From Symsagittifera roscoffensis (lineage: Eukaryota > Xenacoelomorpha > Acoela > Convolutidae): DNA of 64,000 nt. The notes beneath the pieces are model-generated. The model did not search any database and was not told the origin of the DNA. It worked only from the letters and a program-made list of their open reading frames with translations. Made by a program: the position numbers and the translations under genes. This document shows positions 37,501 to 52,500 of this stretch, piece by piece. The stretch covers positions 24,717,311 to 24,781,310 of the forward strand of contig NC_087068.1 of assembly GCF_963678635.1 (NCBI RefSeq), in the 5' to 3' direction. The number at the start of each line of letters is the position of its first letter. The first letter of the stretch is position 1.

Positions 37501-40500
37501 TTTTTTTGAAGATTAATTAAACTGGAAATAAAAGGCAATAAAAATAGAACATTTTAAAAATGGATAATTGAACTGTTCGGTTAATTGTTTGTTATCATTG
37601 GAAATTCTTTACTAAATTTGTGCAGTTTATTGTAGAAACCGTATCTTTTGATCGCTGACCTTTTAGCACATAAAAACAGTTGTCGTTTTCCTAGTCTAAA
37701 ACTTGATAATTCAGACTTTTCTTCAAACTCGTTTTATATACTTAGATTTATAAATTGACTGTGGAAAAATTGAGACCGTTTTACTTATAATCTCGATTGA
37801 TTCAAGAGTTTTGCTGCTAAGTTGTCAAAATTATAGTATTGCTGTTGCTTTTGCTGTTAAAATCCGTCCGAATTTTTATTGATCGGCTTAAAAGTAATTT
37901 TCAATTTGTCATTCGTAGACGCTAGTCGTTTCTTATCCTCATCGTGCGTTAATGGATATGATTCTGACTACGCCTTCGCCTCTGAAGGTGTTGGTACCCA
38001 TTAACAAAGTAAGTCTGAAAACTGACACTTTAACAACTATTTCCTTAAATGCTTAGCCCATAATTTACATCCAGTTCTTTCTAGTACTATTGCATATTTA
38101 AATCTATTTTCACATTCAACTATCCTCATTGTGTTTGTGTGAACAATTTTTGTGTTCAACCTGAAGATAGCAACAAGGTTGATGTTTCAGATGACGCGTG
38201 CAATTCAGGTGAAGCCAGCAGATCCCGAAAACAAAGGGGGTAAGTTCAATTTGTAATCAGTTCGTTTGTAATCAGTTATTTCATGTAATCACAAGATTTG
38301 GGTTTCGATACCCGCTAACTCCTATTTTTGAGCTATCTTAACTCCCACCATAAACTTGAAGTGGGAAGGTCTTCGTTATTGGGCGTGGCTGGCGGAGGGT
38401 CGAACGGGGTAGAGTTATTTGTTCAAAACAGTGATGCAGTGATGTCACAAGTCCCATACAAAAAAGTTTTGTTTATACACCAGTTATTCGGTTCTATACG
38501 ACATCCATTTTCGGTCGACCGACTCTAATTTTTTTTCTTGCCATGATAATTTTGAAGGGTAGCGCGATCTCAAAAATCTGTTTCCGTTGCAGAAATAGGA
38601 TCAAAATGGTGCTTAGGATAGCTCAAAAATCAATTTAATCAACCTAATTTTTTTTTTGAAAACTACTTCCCCCTCGAGAAAATCTTAGATCCGCTCCTGA
38701 CTGAACATTATTTGGTTAAAAATCATCTAAAAACAATTTTCGCTGGGAATGATACTTGATATTTAACGAACATGTATTTTTCCCCAATGAAATGGATGCA
38801 AATTTTGTCTTGAAATGCTATTTGGTTCTGGCTCAAAGAAGATCGCAGGCGATGGGAGAAGGCTTTGCGGCGAATTAAGTTGACACTTTGGTAATTAACA
38901 GACTTGCCGTTGGCTGTCAATTTCCAATTACTTGTCGGTTTGATCAATCCGGTCTGAAAATTAACTCAATGTAACCCTGAGTTATATCTTACTACTAAAA
39001 AGTTATAATTCTGTGGCGGGCTAACAAGACGGGACAAAGATGGAAACCGGAAGCCAAAAAAGTCAGTTGAGTTAAATTATTTTTCAAAAGAGCTCGCTAG
39101 TTTTACGAAGACCTAACGGGGTTTCTGAAGTATTTCTGTTTCAATATTGTCATTTCAAAATTGTTTTTTTTTGTAATTTTAACAATTTGCATCCTGAGAG
39201 TCTGCTTTTTGTTTTTATAGAAAAAAATAAAGAAAGAATAAAATAAATAAAAAATAGAAAAAAAAATAAAATAAAGGAAAACTGTATAATAGCATGAATT
39301 TTAGTTATGAGCGTTTCATCTTTCCTTCTTAATTTGGAGATCATTTGATTAATTCAGCTAGTTACTTTATCTCCACGAAAAACTAGGTATATTAAATTGA
39401 TCAATAATGTTTTAATAGTATTTTTTGTGCATGATCATTTTTTCCCCAATTATCTGACCCTACATTTTTCTATTTTTTAATTTCTTTTTTTTTCACTCCA
39501 TGTTATATCGATTCAATTTTAATTCTACTCTTCCTTTATTAATCTGGACTTCACTTTTATTCACTTAATGACGTGTGCCCACTTTCGTCTGTTTTTGCAC
39601 GTAAACTTGAAAGGGCTTTTGTTATCAAAGGACCAATTTCCCATCCTACTTCACATCACTTTTCAGTCTTCTATTTTGCAATTTTTTCGTTTTTTTTGCT
39701 GCAGATATAACACCCAAAATAGAGCAATAATAACAAGAATTAAAGCAGAAATACAAGAAAAAAGGGAAAATTATTCCAGAATTGAAGCAAAAATATGAGC
39801 GTAAATATTTTATTTTTCTGGATTAGTTCGTCAATCTTTTCTTCTATTTTATAGGAATATTGATAATGATATTATACTAAAAGATTATGACGAAAAGATA
39901 GAATTCAACAACATAACATACCTTACTAGAGCTGACACTAGGTCAGTTAGTGATTTGGTATTACTATTAGTTAGTATACCTTCCTTAGGGTTGAGTTTGG
40001 ATTATACTTCACTATCAGTGACTTTTTTACTGTTGGCTCTTGTGCCGACTGTCCCTGTGAACAAGTTGACTTGTGAAGTAAAATAATGAATGAAGAAGAT
40101 AGTATTCCCTCCAAATATTAACACTTTTTCCAGTCGTCATTTTCTGAAGTACTTACCTCTCGGGACCAGCCAACTTCTTTTTTCTATCTTGTAGCCCAAT
40201 TTCAACCCTGTCTTATGCTATTTTTCACGCCTCCTCTCTAACATTGGGCTGTTGCATAATTACAAAAAAAACTTTTTCACAAAAAATCAAAGAAACAAAT
40301 TATTTTTAAAAGCTAAAATGAACAAACTTTAATTTTATCCTCAACTTTGAATCTGAAATTGCGGCTCACATATATTATTTGTTGCTTTTTCGTAGTCGTA
40401 GTCTGATTATTTTCTTTTTGCAGGGATGAGCCTCACGTAGATATGATTGTTTACTTTATTGATTCCCAGAATAAACGCACTAAAAAGGTTATGAAAGTTA

Positions 40501-43500
40501 TTTTCAGAGACCAAATTTTTTAGCCAGGATCACTTGTATTGCGAGAGTTTTTTACAATCGGTTTAATGTGAGCGTCTCTTCCCCAGTTATATTAAATATC
40601 ACAAACAATAGATGAAACTTAAAAATTGATAACTTTCATGTACAAAATCGAGTTTCATTGTTACCGAACAAACGTCTTGAATAGTGATACAAAATTGTTA
40701 AGCACAAGTTTTTTTTCATTGAAAATGACAAAACTTTAGAATTACTCCCGTTGTTTTCCGATGCGACCGAAACAAAAGATAATTTTTTCGGGTGCAAATT
40801 TTATTCATTAGACGTTTTTCAAAAATCTCAGTATGTGATATTATGTCTGCCTCTAATTTATTGCCATTGCATTGCGTTGGTTCAGCACGACACTTGCAGC
40901 ATCGATTTTATTTCTCAAATTTGTTCCCAAAGTTATCAATAAATTCGATCACATTTCCATTTTTGCTTGAAAAAAGTGAAAACAAAAATCTACTTATTGT
41001 TTATCTGTTCATTTAATTCAGTTACAATTATTTTCGAATTCCTTCAAACTTGTTTGTACAACATCGAAAAGAAATTTGATTGGGATATTTGTACGTTATT
41101 TTTAGTCTTGTGCGAGAGAAGCATTAATATATCAAAAATTCAAAATTTAACTGACTTCAAAATTCAAAAACTTCAGTTTCAAACAATTAACACAAGGACC
41201 GAGCATGGGTAAAAGTGTGATACATTTTTTGGTAGCTAAATTTGAAATTTGGTGAAATTTTTACTGTATTTTAATTCTGTCCTGTAGGTTCAGAAACAGA
41301 AAACAATATCCGGCCAATTGCCATTTTCAAAGTTCAATTTTCTACGCAATTGCTCCTCACTTTTCTGGTGATTTGGGCTTTAATATCCGGCAATAATCTA
41401 CTGTTAACAGTGTCATTCTGCTTCTCTGCAGTGCAAATTGAAACCAACGACTTTTTGCTCAGAATTCTTAGCATTTTAGCTTGTCATTTAAAAAGAATTA
41501 GATTCAAGCTGTAGAATTAGAATCAAGCTTAGCTTATAGAGTTTTCAGTTCTAAATTAGTATTATTAGTTTTTTATTCTACATTTTTTTCGAAATGCTGA
41601 CTTAGGTGTCTTTTTTTGTAAAAATCTCGAAAAAAATTCTTTAGTAAAGTATTTTTAGTTAAGTCAGGATAGGAATTAAGGTGGGGCTTCTGTGGTAAAA
41701 GTGAGTTTTTGGGTAATAATGAGGCGAAGTCATAAACGCGGGGATGTCTCGCGTGCGTTGGGACTAAGGTGGATAATAACATTGTTTTGAAGTTGATTAG
41801 ATCATAATTTAGTCAAGATCACTTCTGCTTCGTCCCTGCACAAAATAGCTCAAAACTCTGGGTAAAAAATTTCAGCCTTCAATTTTTATTATCGAACTTA
41901 AAGCGCAGTGGATAGAAATACAATATAATTTTTACTTTGAATTCTTATAGAAAAATGAGAAGTGGCAGTTTTTTTGTTCAAACATATTTTAAAAAAAAAT
42001 GTTTTTTTTTGTAAACATGCCCTATGTGTCTTTTAAGAAATGTTCGTATTTCTTAAAAGATATCATAAATTGCTCCATGTTTTTCCATACAGTCGATGAA
42101 GATTTCAATTTGCATATTTTCTAAATCAGCATTTTTAATGCGCCATATAACTCTTCGCTTATCCAACCAATGCATCAACCAACCACTGTCACACTAGTAC
42201 ATAGCCTGTTGTGGTTGTCGAGCACTGAGAAGTGAACAAATTACCCCCACTCTTTCACTTTTCGCCCCCGAAAACCAATTTATTACTCTCATCGCTCCTC
42301 AATTATTACCCATTTATCACTTTCAATTTCGTGCCAAACTCCGTCTTTCCAGTTTTATCTTAAAAACATAATTTTAACATTATTTTCAGCAAGAACTAGA
42401 ATTTTTTTTGCACTCTAATTCCCCGAGGATTAAAAGATGGTAGGGCTCTGAAGTGAGAAGTAATAATGCTTTATGTATGTGGAGGTTTTATAAATGCAAA
42501 TGAGTATAATTGAGTGAGTGATTTGCCCCAATTAAATATTCACTTTTCTCGCCTTTGGTCGCCCCGCTTTACAGCCCCACAGCTCAACAAACCATCAGAC
42601 GTTGCTGTTTTACATTTCCCCGTACCCTGTTTTTCTCTTCATTACCAATCTGTTCTGTTCGCGTTTTCAATCACGTGGCTACGCTATCTTGTTACGTAAT
42701 CGAGTTTCAAAGAAAACTGAAGCTGTCAAAAAAGCTTTAGTTAATTAATTGATATTTATTAAACGGAATTTCAGTTTGTTTGGAAGAATTTTTAATTTTA
42801 GCTCCTCGAAAATTGAACATAGCGATCTGTCCGTGTTGTTTCACTTGATAAATTAACCACTAAGTTTCTGCTTAAAATACTGGAGCGGCTCATCATCATC
42901 ACTCATGTTTTTAGATAGGAGCTAGCATAACAACGTTATTAATTTGCATATCTGTCGCACTTAAACAGAAATTATTCTATCTACCTTGTTGGGAACGAAC
43001 CCAAAAATTTTAAGGCTAGGGAAAAAAACAGATTACCTTAAGCGTTATGTTATCCCGTGGAACGCTACACATCTATGAAAATTTGTTTCGCTACCAGAAA
43101 TTACTGTTATTAGTTGAAAACATTTAAATATAGCAAAATTTAGCTTTCAGCGATTTACATTCTTGGTTTTGTTAATTTTTGAAGTGCCTTTTCATTTGAA
43201 TTATCATTACCAATTTCACAAATTTTTAGAAACTTGCTAGTAATTGGAGTTAAAGATGAGTTTGACAAATATATTCATTGACGATCCCAACAATAGTTTC
43301 ATTAGCACCACCGCCAGAATAGCTGGTTGTAAGTAACGAAAGAAACCCTAGTCGTGTATAGCATTCATATTTCATTTTGGAGATATTTATTTTAGGGGCA
43401 GAGCTAGTATTCTGCCCTCAATTTTAGTATATATTGAGGCTGTAATGCACATCTTCCCCTCAGTTTTAATATTTTTTGAGGGAGTAATGACTATTTAAAA

Positions 43501-46500
43501 AATATAGATTTAAAATTAAATAAAATTGCTTAGGAAAATTATAAAATTGTTGGCATCAAAATAAAATTTTTCGAAAATATTTAGATTCTGCTGAAGTTTT
43601 TAAAAATTTTTCTGAAATCAGTTTTTCAGCAGTTGTTTGCCAATTTTGTATACATTTTGCAATTTTGAACAAGAAATTAAAAACAGTTTTTTCGGGATTG
43701 TCTATTTGCAAATGATTTGACACTAGTAAAATGGGTACTTTGGCGGCGGATCGAATCCCGCTCGGTCAATTTATTTTTTGAATTAAATTGATCGATTTAA
43801 TAATTTACATTTTAACAAGGAGAGCCGGTTACTGTGCAAGTAGCACAGAATGCTCCGACCATAGTCTTTACAAAAATACAAAAAAAAAGTTTTTTTTAAA
43901 TTTGTCGTTTTTTTCTGCGTGGTGTGATAGAAAAAATCTGAACGAAATAGAACTTAAGTATAATCGGCAGTCATAGCAAACTAGACCAATTGAAAAACCG
44001 TTTTTGTAGAAAAATGTGTAGAAAAACGAAAAAAAAAAGATAAAATTCTAAAATGTTTTCTTTATTTTTTTGCCGAAATTTTTTGAATTCTCGAAGTTTT
44101 TGGTTCCCAAAATGACTCTAAGAAAACACCAAAAGCCAACTTTAATTGTGTAAAATTATAATATCACCGCCTAAACTAAGCTTAAATTAGCTATTGTAGG
44201 CCTGCACGCTCTTAATAGCTCGAAATGAGACCAAAAACCAAAAGTTTGTAGGTTGTTCGAATCACGACTGAAAAGGTTTTTATAATGATCATTATTCTGA
44301 TGATTATTTGTGGTTCCTGCTTTTGCGTGGAAAAAAAAAACTAAAACTGAATACAAAGTTCCTCCTTATTTTTCAAATGGTCGGAACTATAAGTTAATTT
44401 ACTTAAAATTTACATTTGAATAAATTTAAATTTAAATCAAAGTTTAAATTAATGCAAATTGTTTTTATGGAAATTTTTTTTTGAAATGGTCGCCAAAAAT
44501 GGGTGTCATGCAATAGTTAAGGGGTATCGTTCCACTCTCAATCCACATAAGTTTCCATTCAAGTTTTGATTTATTATAAATTATAAATTTATAAATTTTC
44601 AAAAAATATATAGTTTTTATATAATATATGTATTATTTAATATATGTATTATTTCAGCTGTTTTTTTTTTTGTAATTGACTTGTGTTTGTTCACTGATGT
44701 TTGTGTGGTGTTTAGATCGGAAGGTGTTTGTGGGCATGTTGGGAAAGACGCAGAACGAGGATGACCTGAAGAGTCTGTTTGGAGACTATGGTACCATAGA
44801 AGAGTGCACCATCCTCAGAGACACCAACGGACAGAGCAAAGGTAACATCAATAGCTCGTTCAATGAGTAATGGGGGATGTGGGAATACTAACAATTATGG
44901 TAATTTTGGGGTTTCGGCAGACCGCGAAAAGTTCGAAATGGCTAACCAAAAAAATTTGACAAATTATTTTCAAACACGTTCCTCACACCGTCAGAAAACT
45001 TTTTTAAGCAAACCACTGGGTGAATTATATATATTATTAATTAGATTTTGGTCCCATTAATGACAGTAGGGAGAAGCGATAAGCTTTGTCCTTGAGTAGT
45101 TTTTTTTCTAGTTTTTTTTCCTCACAAAACCAGGAATCTAAAATGATAATTGGAGTGAGTGAATGATAAACTGTCTTAGAGTCTTTTATGACATGATTCG
45201 AAATATTTTGATACGTGATTCGAATTAAATTTTTCAATGTCGGGAAAAACCGGTTTGAAAGTTTTTGCCTTTGATCAAATTTCGAGCCAGCAAAACCAGC
45301 TAGCTAGTAACGTTTTAGGATAAAAATGGTTATTTAAGCCGTGTAAATTTTTACTTTTACTTCCGAAGCTTCATTTAGTGCTTCCTTACTCCTAAATTTT
45401 TTTTTCAAAAAATCAATTTTTGAATACAACAGTAGTCGATTATGATTAAGTTCAAAACTTGAAGGATAGGGCTTTGCTCTTAGCAAAGCACGTATTAAAA
45501 ACGGATCAAAGAAAAAAAAGTAGAAAAATGCAATGTAAAAGAATTAGTTGGTCATTAAAAAGAAAATTGTATTTGGGAACTATAGGCTTTTTCCCATAAA
45601 CAACTTTTCTTATAAAATTGTAAGAAGTTGAAATTAATTTTTATTGATCCCTAGCACTTTCCAAGTCCGTAAGTACTTGGCCTGGTGTTAACGCGTTAGT
45701 CTCTGCCCCCTAATGTCTCGGATTTGAGTCCCGGTCGGACTTGGTTTTTCTTCAGTGTGTGAAATTGAAAATTATCAGGGAAAAAGTGAGTCGCTCAATT
45801 TGTCCTTATTGATTTCGGTTGATGTTTGCCGGCTTGATCATTTTTTTTGTATCGTTTGAAGGGCAAATAGTTAAGGTTGGTTGTGGTATAAATTTTCAAT
45901 TTGATCGTTCAAAATTTTTCATGACAACCAATTTTTGACAGATTTTTTTGTGTTTTCGGCTCAATTTCGGCTCACGTGTTTTTGGCTGAGTGGTCGCATG
46001 ATCAGTACTAAAAACTGTTTCTCAACTGTTTTTTTGAAATTGAATTTTTCTTTTTTTTAACTGCTATTTCCGTTTCTTTTTTGTTCGCTAGCTTGCAATG
46101 CTACGCCTTTGTTGAAGTGCAAGTGACGCTTCTCCTCTGCTTTTGAAAGTGGTCGGAGTTTATGTGTTACTTGCGCTCACAAGTTACACATAATTGTGCT
46201 CACAAGTTTCAAATTTTTTTCTGCAGAAGTTTATTTGAAGTTTTTGATTCCCAAATTAAGCATAAATAAGCTATTGTAAACGGCCTAAATTAAGCATGAA
46301 TAAGCGTGCTTGCCGGCTTCACTCGTTCAATTTAGACAAAAAATCGAAATTTTCAGAACTTTTTTCAGAATTTTCTAAGGTCGTTCAAATCACGACTGAA
46401 AGAGGTTTTGTATGATATATCATTCAACTCTCTCCAATGCTTATTTGTGGTAGCTGATTTTGCGTGAAAAACAGAAAAAAATTGAAATACATCCGAATAC

Positions 46501-49500
46501 AAGCTCTTCCGATTTTTCAAATGGTTTGCACAAAAACAGGCCGATTAGTTTTACTGTTCCAACCATTGAAAATGGGGAGGAACTTTGTATTCGGGTGAGT
46601 TTTAGTTTCTTTTTTCTTTGGTTTTCCATGCAAACTAAGGTACCGCAAATAATCTTTGAACTGGGTTGAGTGATATTTCATATTAAAGCCCTTTCAGTCG
46701 TGCTTTGAACCACATTAAAAAAAATTCCAAAATTTTTTTCTGGTGTCGAAAAAAACTGGTTTTAAATTTTTTTTTTTCGTCTTATTTCGAAAAAGTGGTC
46801 TGGTTTTTTTTATGCTTAATTGAAGGCTGGAAAAGTAAGATCTATTCGAGTAAAGTTAGTTTTCAGCGCCCTACTAGGTATCAAAAAGATCGAAAATCTC
46901 AAGAAATAAAATTTGAAAAATTTCAAAAAAAAAAACACTACCATTTTTTTTTCGTTGTTCTAGTAATTTTTCAGTTTTTCGAAACTTTTATTTAAAATTG
47001 CCTGTTTTACTATGACTCTCAAATATGCTGAAGTTCTAGTTTTTCGTTCAGATCCTTTTATCACACCACGCAGAAAAAAAAACGAAACTAATTTGAAAAA
47101 AAAAATTATTAAGACTGTGGTCAAAAAATTGCACAGTAACCGGCTAATTGCACAGTAACAGGCTATCCTTGGTATCAGTTTCTTTTTTGATGTAGAGAAA
47201 AAACCGTTTTGCACCGTAAGCTGTTTTCTGTAGTATTGACTCACAGAGTATGATAATTGATAATTATCCAATATTATTCAAACATTAAATTTTACCGATA
47301 GACTGACAAAAAATAATAAAGCCGACTCGTCAATACAGCCAGCATGACGAATATTAGAATGAAGTGTGAAGTGGTAGTCCAGCTTTCTTTAGTGTGGAAA
47401 CAGTGATGAAATATCAGCAAATCGACAGATCAGCAAGCCTAATTTTTAATTTGTAGTTAGCCGAAAAAAAACTGATGTAAAAGTATACGGAAAAATGAAA
47501 ATATATCTATCTATAAAGCGAAGTTTTTTTGACAAAAATAGGTGTAAATTGGATTTTCTGAGGTTGTTTTTAGGTATAATTCTGCATGAATAAAGTGTAG
47601 GAGCCCAGTTAAATTGAAATTGAAGTATTGTTTCTAGCTATGTATTGAGAAAAAAGACAAGGTTAGACCCCATAATGAAGAGGGAAAATTAGATGTTGTC
47701 CTAATTGAAATTCATCGTATTAAATAGTGGGCGGTGATAAAAAACTGGTGAATTTCGCTCGTTAAGCAATTGGTCGTTGTGTAATTATTGGGGAGCATCG
47801 ATCGGAAGTGTGAACAATTGGGAGTTTTCAGTTACTTCTTTTCAACCTTGGCAATTTTGGTCACGACCCAGTGGCGCCCTTGCATATTTTGGTGCTCATT
47901 GTTTGTTATTGCTCCTGTGATGTGTTATAATTTACCCTGGCTGTAGGGAAATTAGAGCCCGCAAATGTGTTGAAAAACGGTAATCTTCGCCCTCCAGATT
48001 TTTAGCACTCTCTCTTTTCACTTTTCATTATTTATCGCTCTTTTCCTTGCCCTGAAGCTGAAATAGCTCGTTCACGTATGGTGCTTACTCTTATTTTTAA
48101 AGCTCATTTTAGTCATTATTGAGCAATTAATTACGAGGAAACGCCAAATTACTCCAAAAGACTATACTTAAAAAATATTTATCTAAAAATGAGCTCATTC
48201 ATTCTACTATTAAGGCACTGATATTTCCCCCAATTTACAGTAGAATAGATTTTTTTCAGAGCCTGATTTCCAATTATTTGCACTACGCCGGTCTTATTCA
48301 GTTTAATGAGAAAAAAAACGTAGTCTTTATAGTCTTTTTTGCTTAATAATGCGTGACGTTTTCACCATGTTGAAAAAAAAATTAACTTGAGAAGCTTGTG
48401 ACATTTTTCATTTTTGTCAAATGATTAAAAACGGGCGTAACGCTGAAATTGATTGCTGCAGTTAAGCACAATTTGTTGTGAATGTGTTTCGGAAATAATA
48501 TGCCGGCAGACAAGCAAATATTAGTAAAACTTTCCTGCTTGCTATTGCTTATTATTGGTACGAAATTTCATCATTAAAATAAAAAGATAATTAGTCTTGC
48601 GCCCTTTTGTTTCAAAATTGCTATCATTATAAACGGTAAAAGCTATTGTATATCACAATTTCTCAAAATTTAACGAATTGGTCTGACAATGAGTGCCCAA
48701 AAAGGTAATATTTTTGTCTGTTTTTGTAATAAAATATTTGCCCAATCCGGTATTCAGAAAAAAGTTATTAGTTCAGAATGAAAACCACATTTAAAAAAGT
48801 TGCAATAAGAGTTTGCTAATTTTCTCAACCTTTAATAATAAATTAGTCACCAAAAATTTTCTTTTTTCGAACTTGAAAATTTTAATCTAAGTTTTCGACG
48901 CCAAAATACACTAAATTAGCGGTGAAGAGTTTTTTTAGAGAAAAATTTCCCAAAATTGGCCGACTAAAAGGGTTTTAATATGATATATCTCGACCTCGTA
49001 CGATGGATGTGTCTTTTCAACTGCTAAGTAACCTTGGATCTATGAACTAAGTAAATTTTTCATGAAACAACGATATTGCAGTTTATGCATAATAATTGGC
49101 ATCTTTCGCTTTTGAGTCCACGGTTATTGATTTCAGAGTCTCGGGGTAAGAATAGGATCGATTTTCAGTTCATTAGAGTCTCATTACACTGCCTTGCATA
49201 ATCGAATACGTTTCACCAGTAACTCGATACCCGTCATTTTAGTTCAACCAGTCAAAAATACTGTTTATAACTTAAAATTAATTTTTACTTGCAAAACCAT
49301 ATCAATCTGGTTACGTGTGAAATAGTGTAAGTGTTTTCGAAATGGTTTCAAGTTGCTTTTTTGGCTCAACAAATGTATTACTTTTTAAATAGTAGCTTTT
49401 CTTTACTTTTGAAAAAAAATCGATTAGAAATTCAATTTGCATTTTTTTGGGATTTTTAATGGTATGTGAAGTTATATGAAGAATAATGTTTTGTTCAGGT

Positions 49501-52500
49501 TGCGCCTTCATCAAGTTCAAGGAACACGGAGAGGCAGTCAAGTCCATAGAGAAGATCCACGGCACCAGGACCATGCCGGTGAGTAATTTGTACTCTCTCT
49601 AACTTTTTACTTTTCTCGTCGAGGCAAGTCGCCATGTTTATTTTCCGAGAAAAAGACGCAGAGATTCTTTCAAAATTAGTGTATCGCGAGAAATGTTGTT
49701 TTTCCAATTTTGCTGTCCATTTTTTTTTTTTTTTTTCGGATTTCTTTTTAAATTTTTCAGATTCTTAATATTTTCTTACTAAATCATTGTGGTTGGAGCA
49801 TTCTATGCAACTTGCACATCAACAGGCTATCCTCGTTACAAATGTACTTTTAGTTTATATATTTTTTCGATTTGCAGAATTGGAACTAGGTCTTCGTTTG
49901 TAATTGCAAATAGCATCTTTCGTTTACAGCCTGTCAGTTACATTTCCGCCGTCTGAAATTCCACCCTGTAGGTTTTACTCCACCAAAAGTGTGCGGCTGT
50001 TAATTGCTGTTCCACTTTGTTGGGCTTACGTTTGCGAACTTTTACTGACTTACTTATGAGAGATGGGATTGTTAAATGCAGCCTCATTTTTCTGTAAAAA
50101 ACAATTCAAATATATCTTTTGCCTAAATTTTTTTAAGCACTCCATCGTTGCTTGTGAAACTTCAACTGGAGTCATGCGTTTCATTGGAATTGAAAATTCT
50201 CGCAAAAAATCTGAAAGCTCCGGAAAATGTAAAAAATGAATATTTACTATTCGTCCTCTCCGTTGGTTAGTCATTTGTTTGGTTAATTAATGACTTCGCT
50301 GGGTTTCTGAATGATTAATGACAATTCTAAATAGGCTGGATGTATAAATTAGCTCCACTAGCAACGAGGGCGGAAAGAATTCAGAAAATGTCGAAATATG
50401 AGATTTATCCCTTTTGTTGTACTGAAGAAAAAGCTGCTCACATTACCAGCCCTTTTTTGCAGTCATAGAAATTCATGAATGAAATACTTTTACCTGAAAT
50501 GTTTTCAACTTTGACAATTGAATAACTTCAGCCTTCAACGGGAAGGTACTTTTTTACATTTTTCTTTTTTTTTGTACTTGAAACTATGCAATTACTTGTT
50601 ATTTTCTATATTGCCATCCCAATAAATAGGAAATTGCAAGTTTGGGGGGTTGGTCTGAGAACATGTGTTATAAACTAGAACTGCTAATATAAATTTTAAT
50701 TCGGTAGCTAATACTTTTGATAATAAATCTAATACTAGTCAGCCCGTTGAGTGTACATTTAGCTAATGGTATTATAAAAATGTAAATACTTTTCCGTTCC
50801 CTGTTGTTTTGCGACTTCTGCTGTTTTTCTTCTTTTTGTGCCTCTTCAATTTTTTTCTCATTTCTTTTTCAAAATTGGCCCATTTTCTTTCCCTCTTTTA
50901 GCTCTGATGAGGCTATTAACTACACAAAAATCAACAAGAGACGAGTCAGTTATAAACATATAATAACTACCAGTTAGTTATTTTTGTTGAAATTTGCCAA
51001 CTTTTGCTCCCATTGTTGAGCAACAATCATTTTTGCAGCCATTTCTTCACTTAATACCGTTTTTGTTGCCCCCTCTCACTATATTAGCTAGCAGTTTCCT
51101 TTTAAAGGATTCGTTCTATTCTAACAATCAAAAAGCTTTTTTTAATTAGAAAAACTATCAGTAATTGCTCATTTGTCAAACTTTATTTTGAATCATTTTG
51201 CTAAAGTTCTTCTTAAATAATAGTTACTTAGAATCCCTCCGCTCAAAAGAAATTGGTCTTGCTCAAAATTAGGTAAATGCATTTTTCTGTCGCTGTTTCG
51301 CTCTAAAAATTACCAAATTTGTCTAAAAATGTCGAGATAATCAAAAGCGTGTCCTGCTTATAACAGATACCACCACCAAATTAAAACAATATCACTCTCG
51401 CTGCAGACTCGAATCTTGGTCACTGAAGTACATCGCTTCCGCGCTGACTAGAGATTACTTCTTAATTAGGCCATTTTTTAACGGATCAAACTCAAAATCA
51501 GAAGTGATTTTTCCGTTTTCACCACAATTTGAAAATTCTTATTTTTTATTTTAATAAATTTCTACATCTTTGGCGGCAATGTGTAATTGCGTGTATGCTT
51601 CAATTTGACTGATTGATAATAAAACTAGTTGAATTAATCATTTTTCACTTTGTTATTGCTTCCCGCTTTGCATTAACCTGTTCTTTTTCACATTTCTTGA
51701 TTTATTATTGCAATATTTCGCTGTAACTTAATAAAATTCAGCACTGTTCTTGTCTGATTATCAATAATTTATCGCAACTTCAATTTTCATCTCGTGCAAT
51801 TCTAACTTTTTGCTGTAAATTTAATGCACCATTTTGTTTTTATCGTCCCCTGTTTCCAAGTTACAACTATTCTGTTTGTTAACTTCATTTTAAAACTTTT
51901 GTTCACTTTTTGTTCCTCTGAAAAACAATTCAACAGCTCAAGTTCCGTTTTGGCACGGCAAAAACCTAGTGTATAAACGATTCAATTGAACCATTTCCTC
52001 TCAGCTTCTGCAAACTTCTCTTTTTTATACATTAGTTGACAAATATTTTAACGTTCACCCCAAGTAAGCGCAATTTTTAATTTTTTTTCTAATGAACTTA
52101 AGAACCCGCTTATCGTCTTAAAAACCAAAAACGTTGACTTTTTTTTTTACTTCAGTTGAGCTTCAATATTAGAGTTTCGTTTTATTGTTCAATTCTAAAC
52201 TAATTCGATTTTTTATTGGTTTTTCATCCAAAATTTGAGTTGATTTGAAAGAAGAAAACTTGTTTCAGGGAGCTTCGTCTAGCATCGTGGTGAAATTCGC
52301 AGACACTGAAAGAGAGCGAGCAATAAGGAAGATGCAGCAACACTTCAACGCCCAGATGTCCGGCATGGCAGCTGCCGCTTCGGCCAACAGTCCAGCTGCG
52401 CCAGGTGCCAATCCTCTTCTGGCTGCGCAATACGCCACCGCATACTCTCAGGTCAGTTTGGGAACAATATACATAATTGTCAATTCTGATTTTTTGGATG

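Larger units (their letters stand above)
31459..37918 (+). other. Intron 2 of the CELF gene, upstream part
   Basis: 6.5 kb of AT-rich DNA up to the candidate 90-nt exon. It holds two copies of the dispersed tgttccgaccat element (32636-33205 and 35555-35875), a small GC-rich hairpin island (33515-33610) and a UGU-rich tract at 34356-34392. No gene is seen on either strand. Confidence 0.85.
38240..44715 (+). other. Intron 3 of the CELF gene
   Basis: 6.5 kb, AT-rich, with no convincing coding segment. It contains one long copy of the dispersed element (43820-44395). Beside it at 43742-43772 is a tRNA B-box-like sequence, ggatcgaatcccg. The acceptor end is UGU-rich. Confidence 0.85.
44842..49498 (+). 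other. Intron 4 of the CELF gene
   Basis: 4.7 kb. It holds a tRNA-like sequence (45661-45744), a cluster of dispersed-element copies in both orientations (46385-47165) and otherwise AT-rich DNA without a supported gene. Confidence 0.85.

Noticed and set aside
39707-39798. Segment between ctgcag and gtaaat with a charged open frame
   Set aside because: Its open frame needs phase 2, but exon 3 ends in phase 1, where it would stop within nine codons; possible poison exon but unsupported.
51404-51470. Minus-strand sequence with tRNA A- and B-box-like words
   Set aside because: No convincing acceptor stem or anticodon arm could be paired; too degenerate to call.
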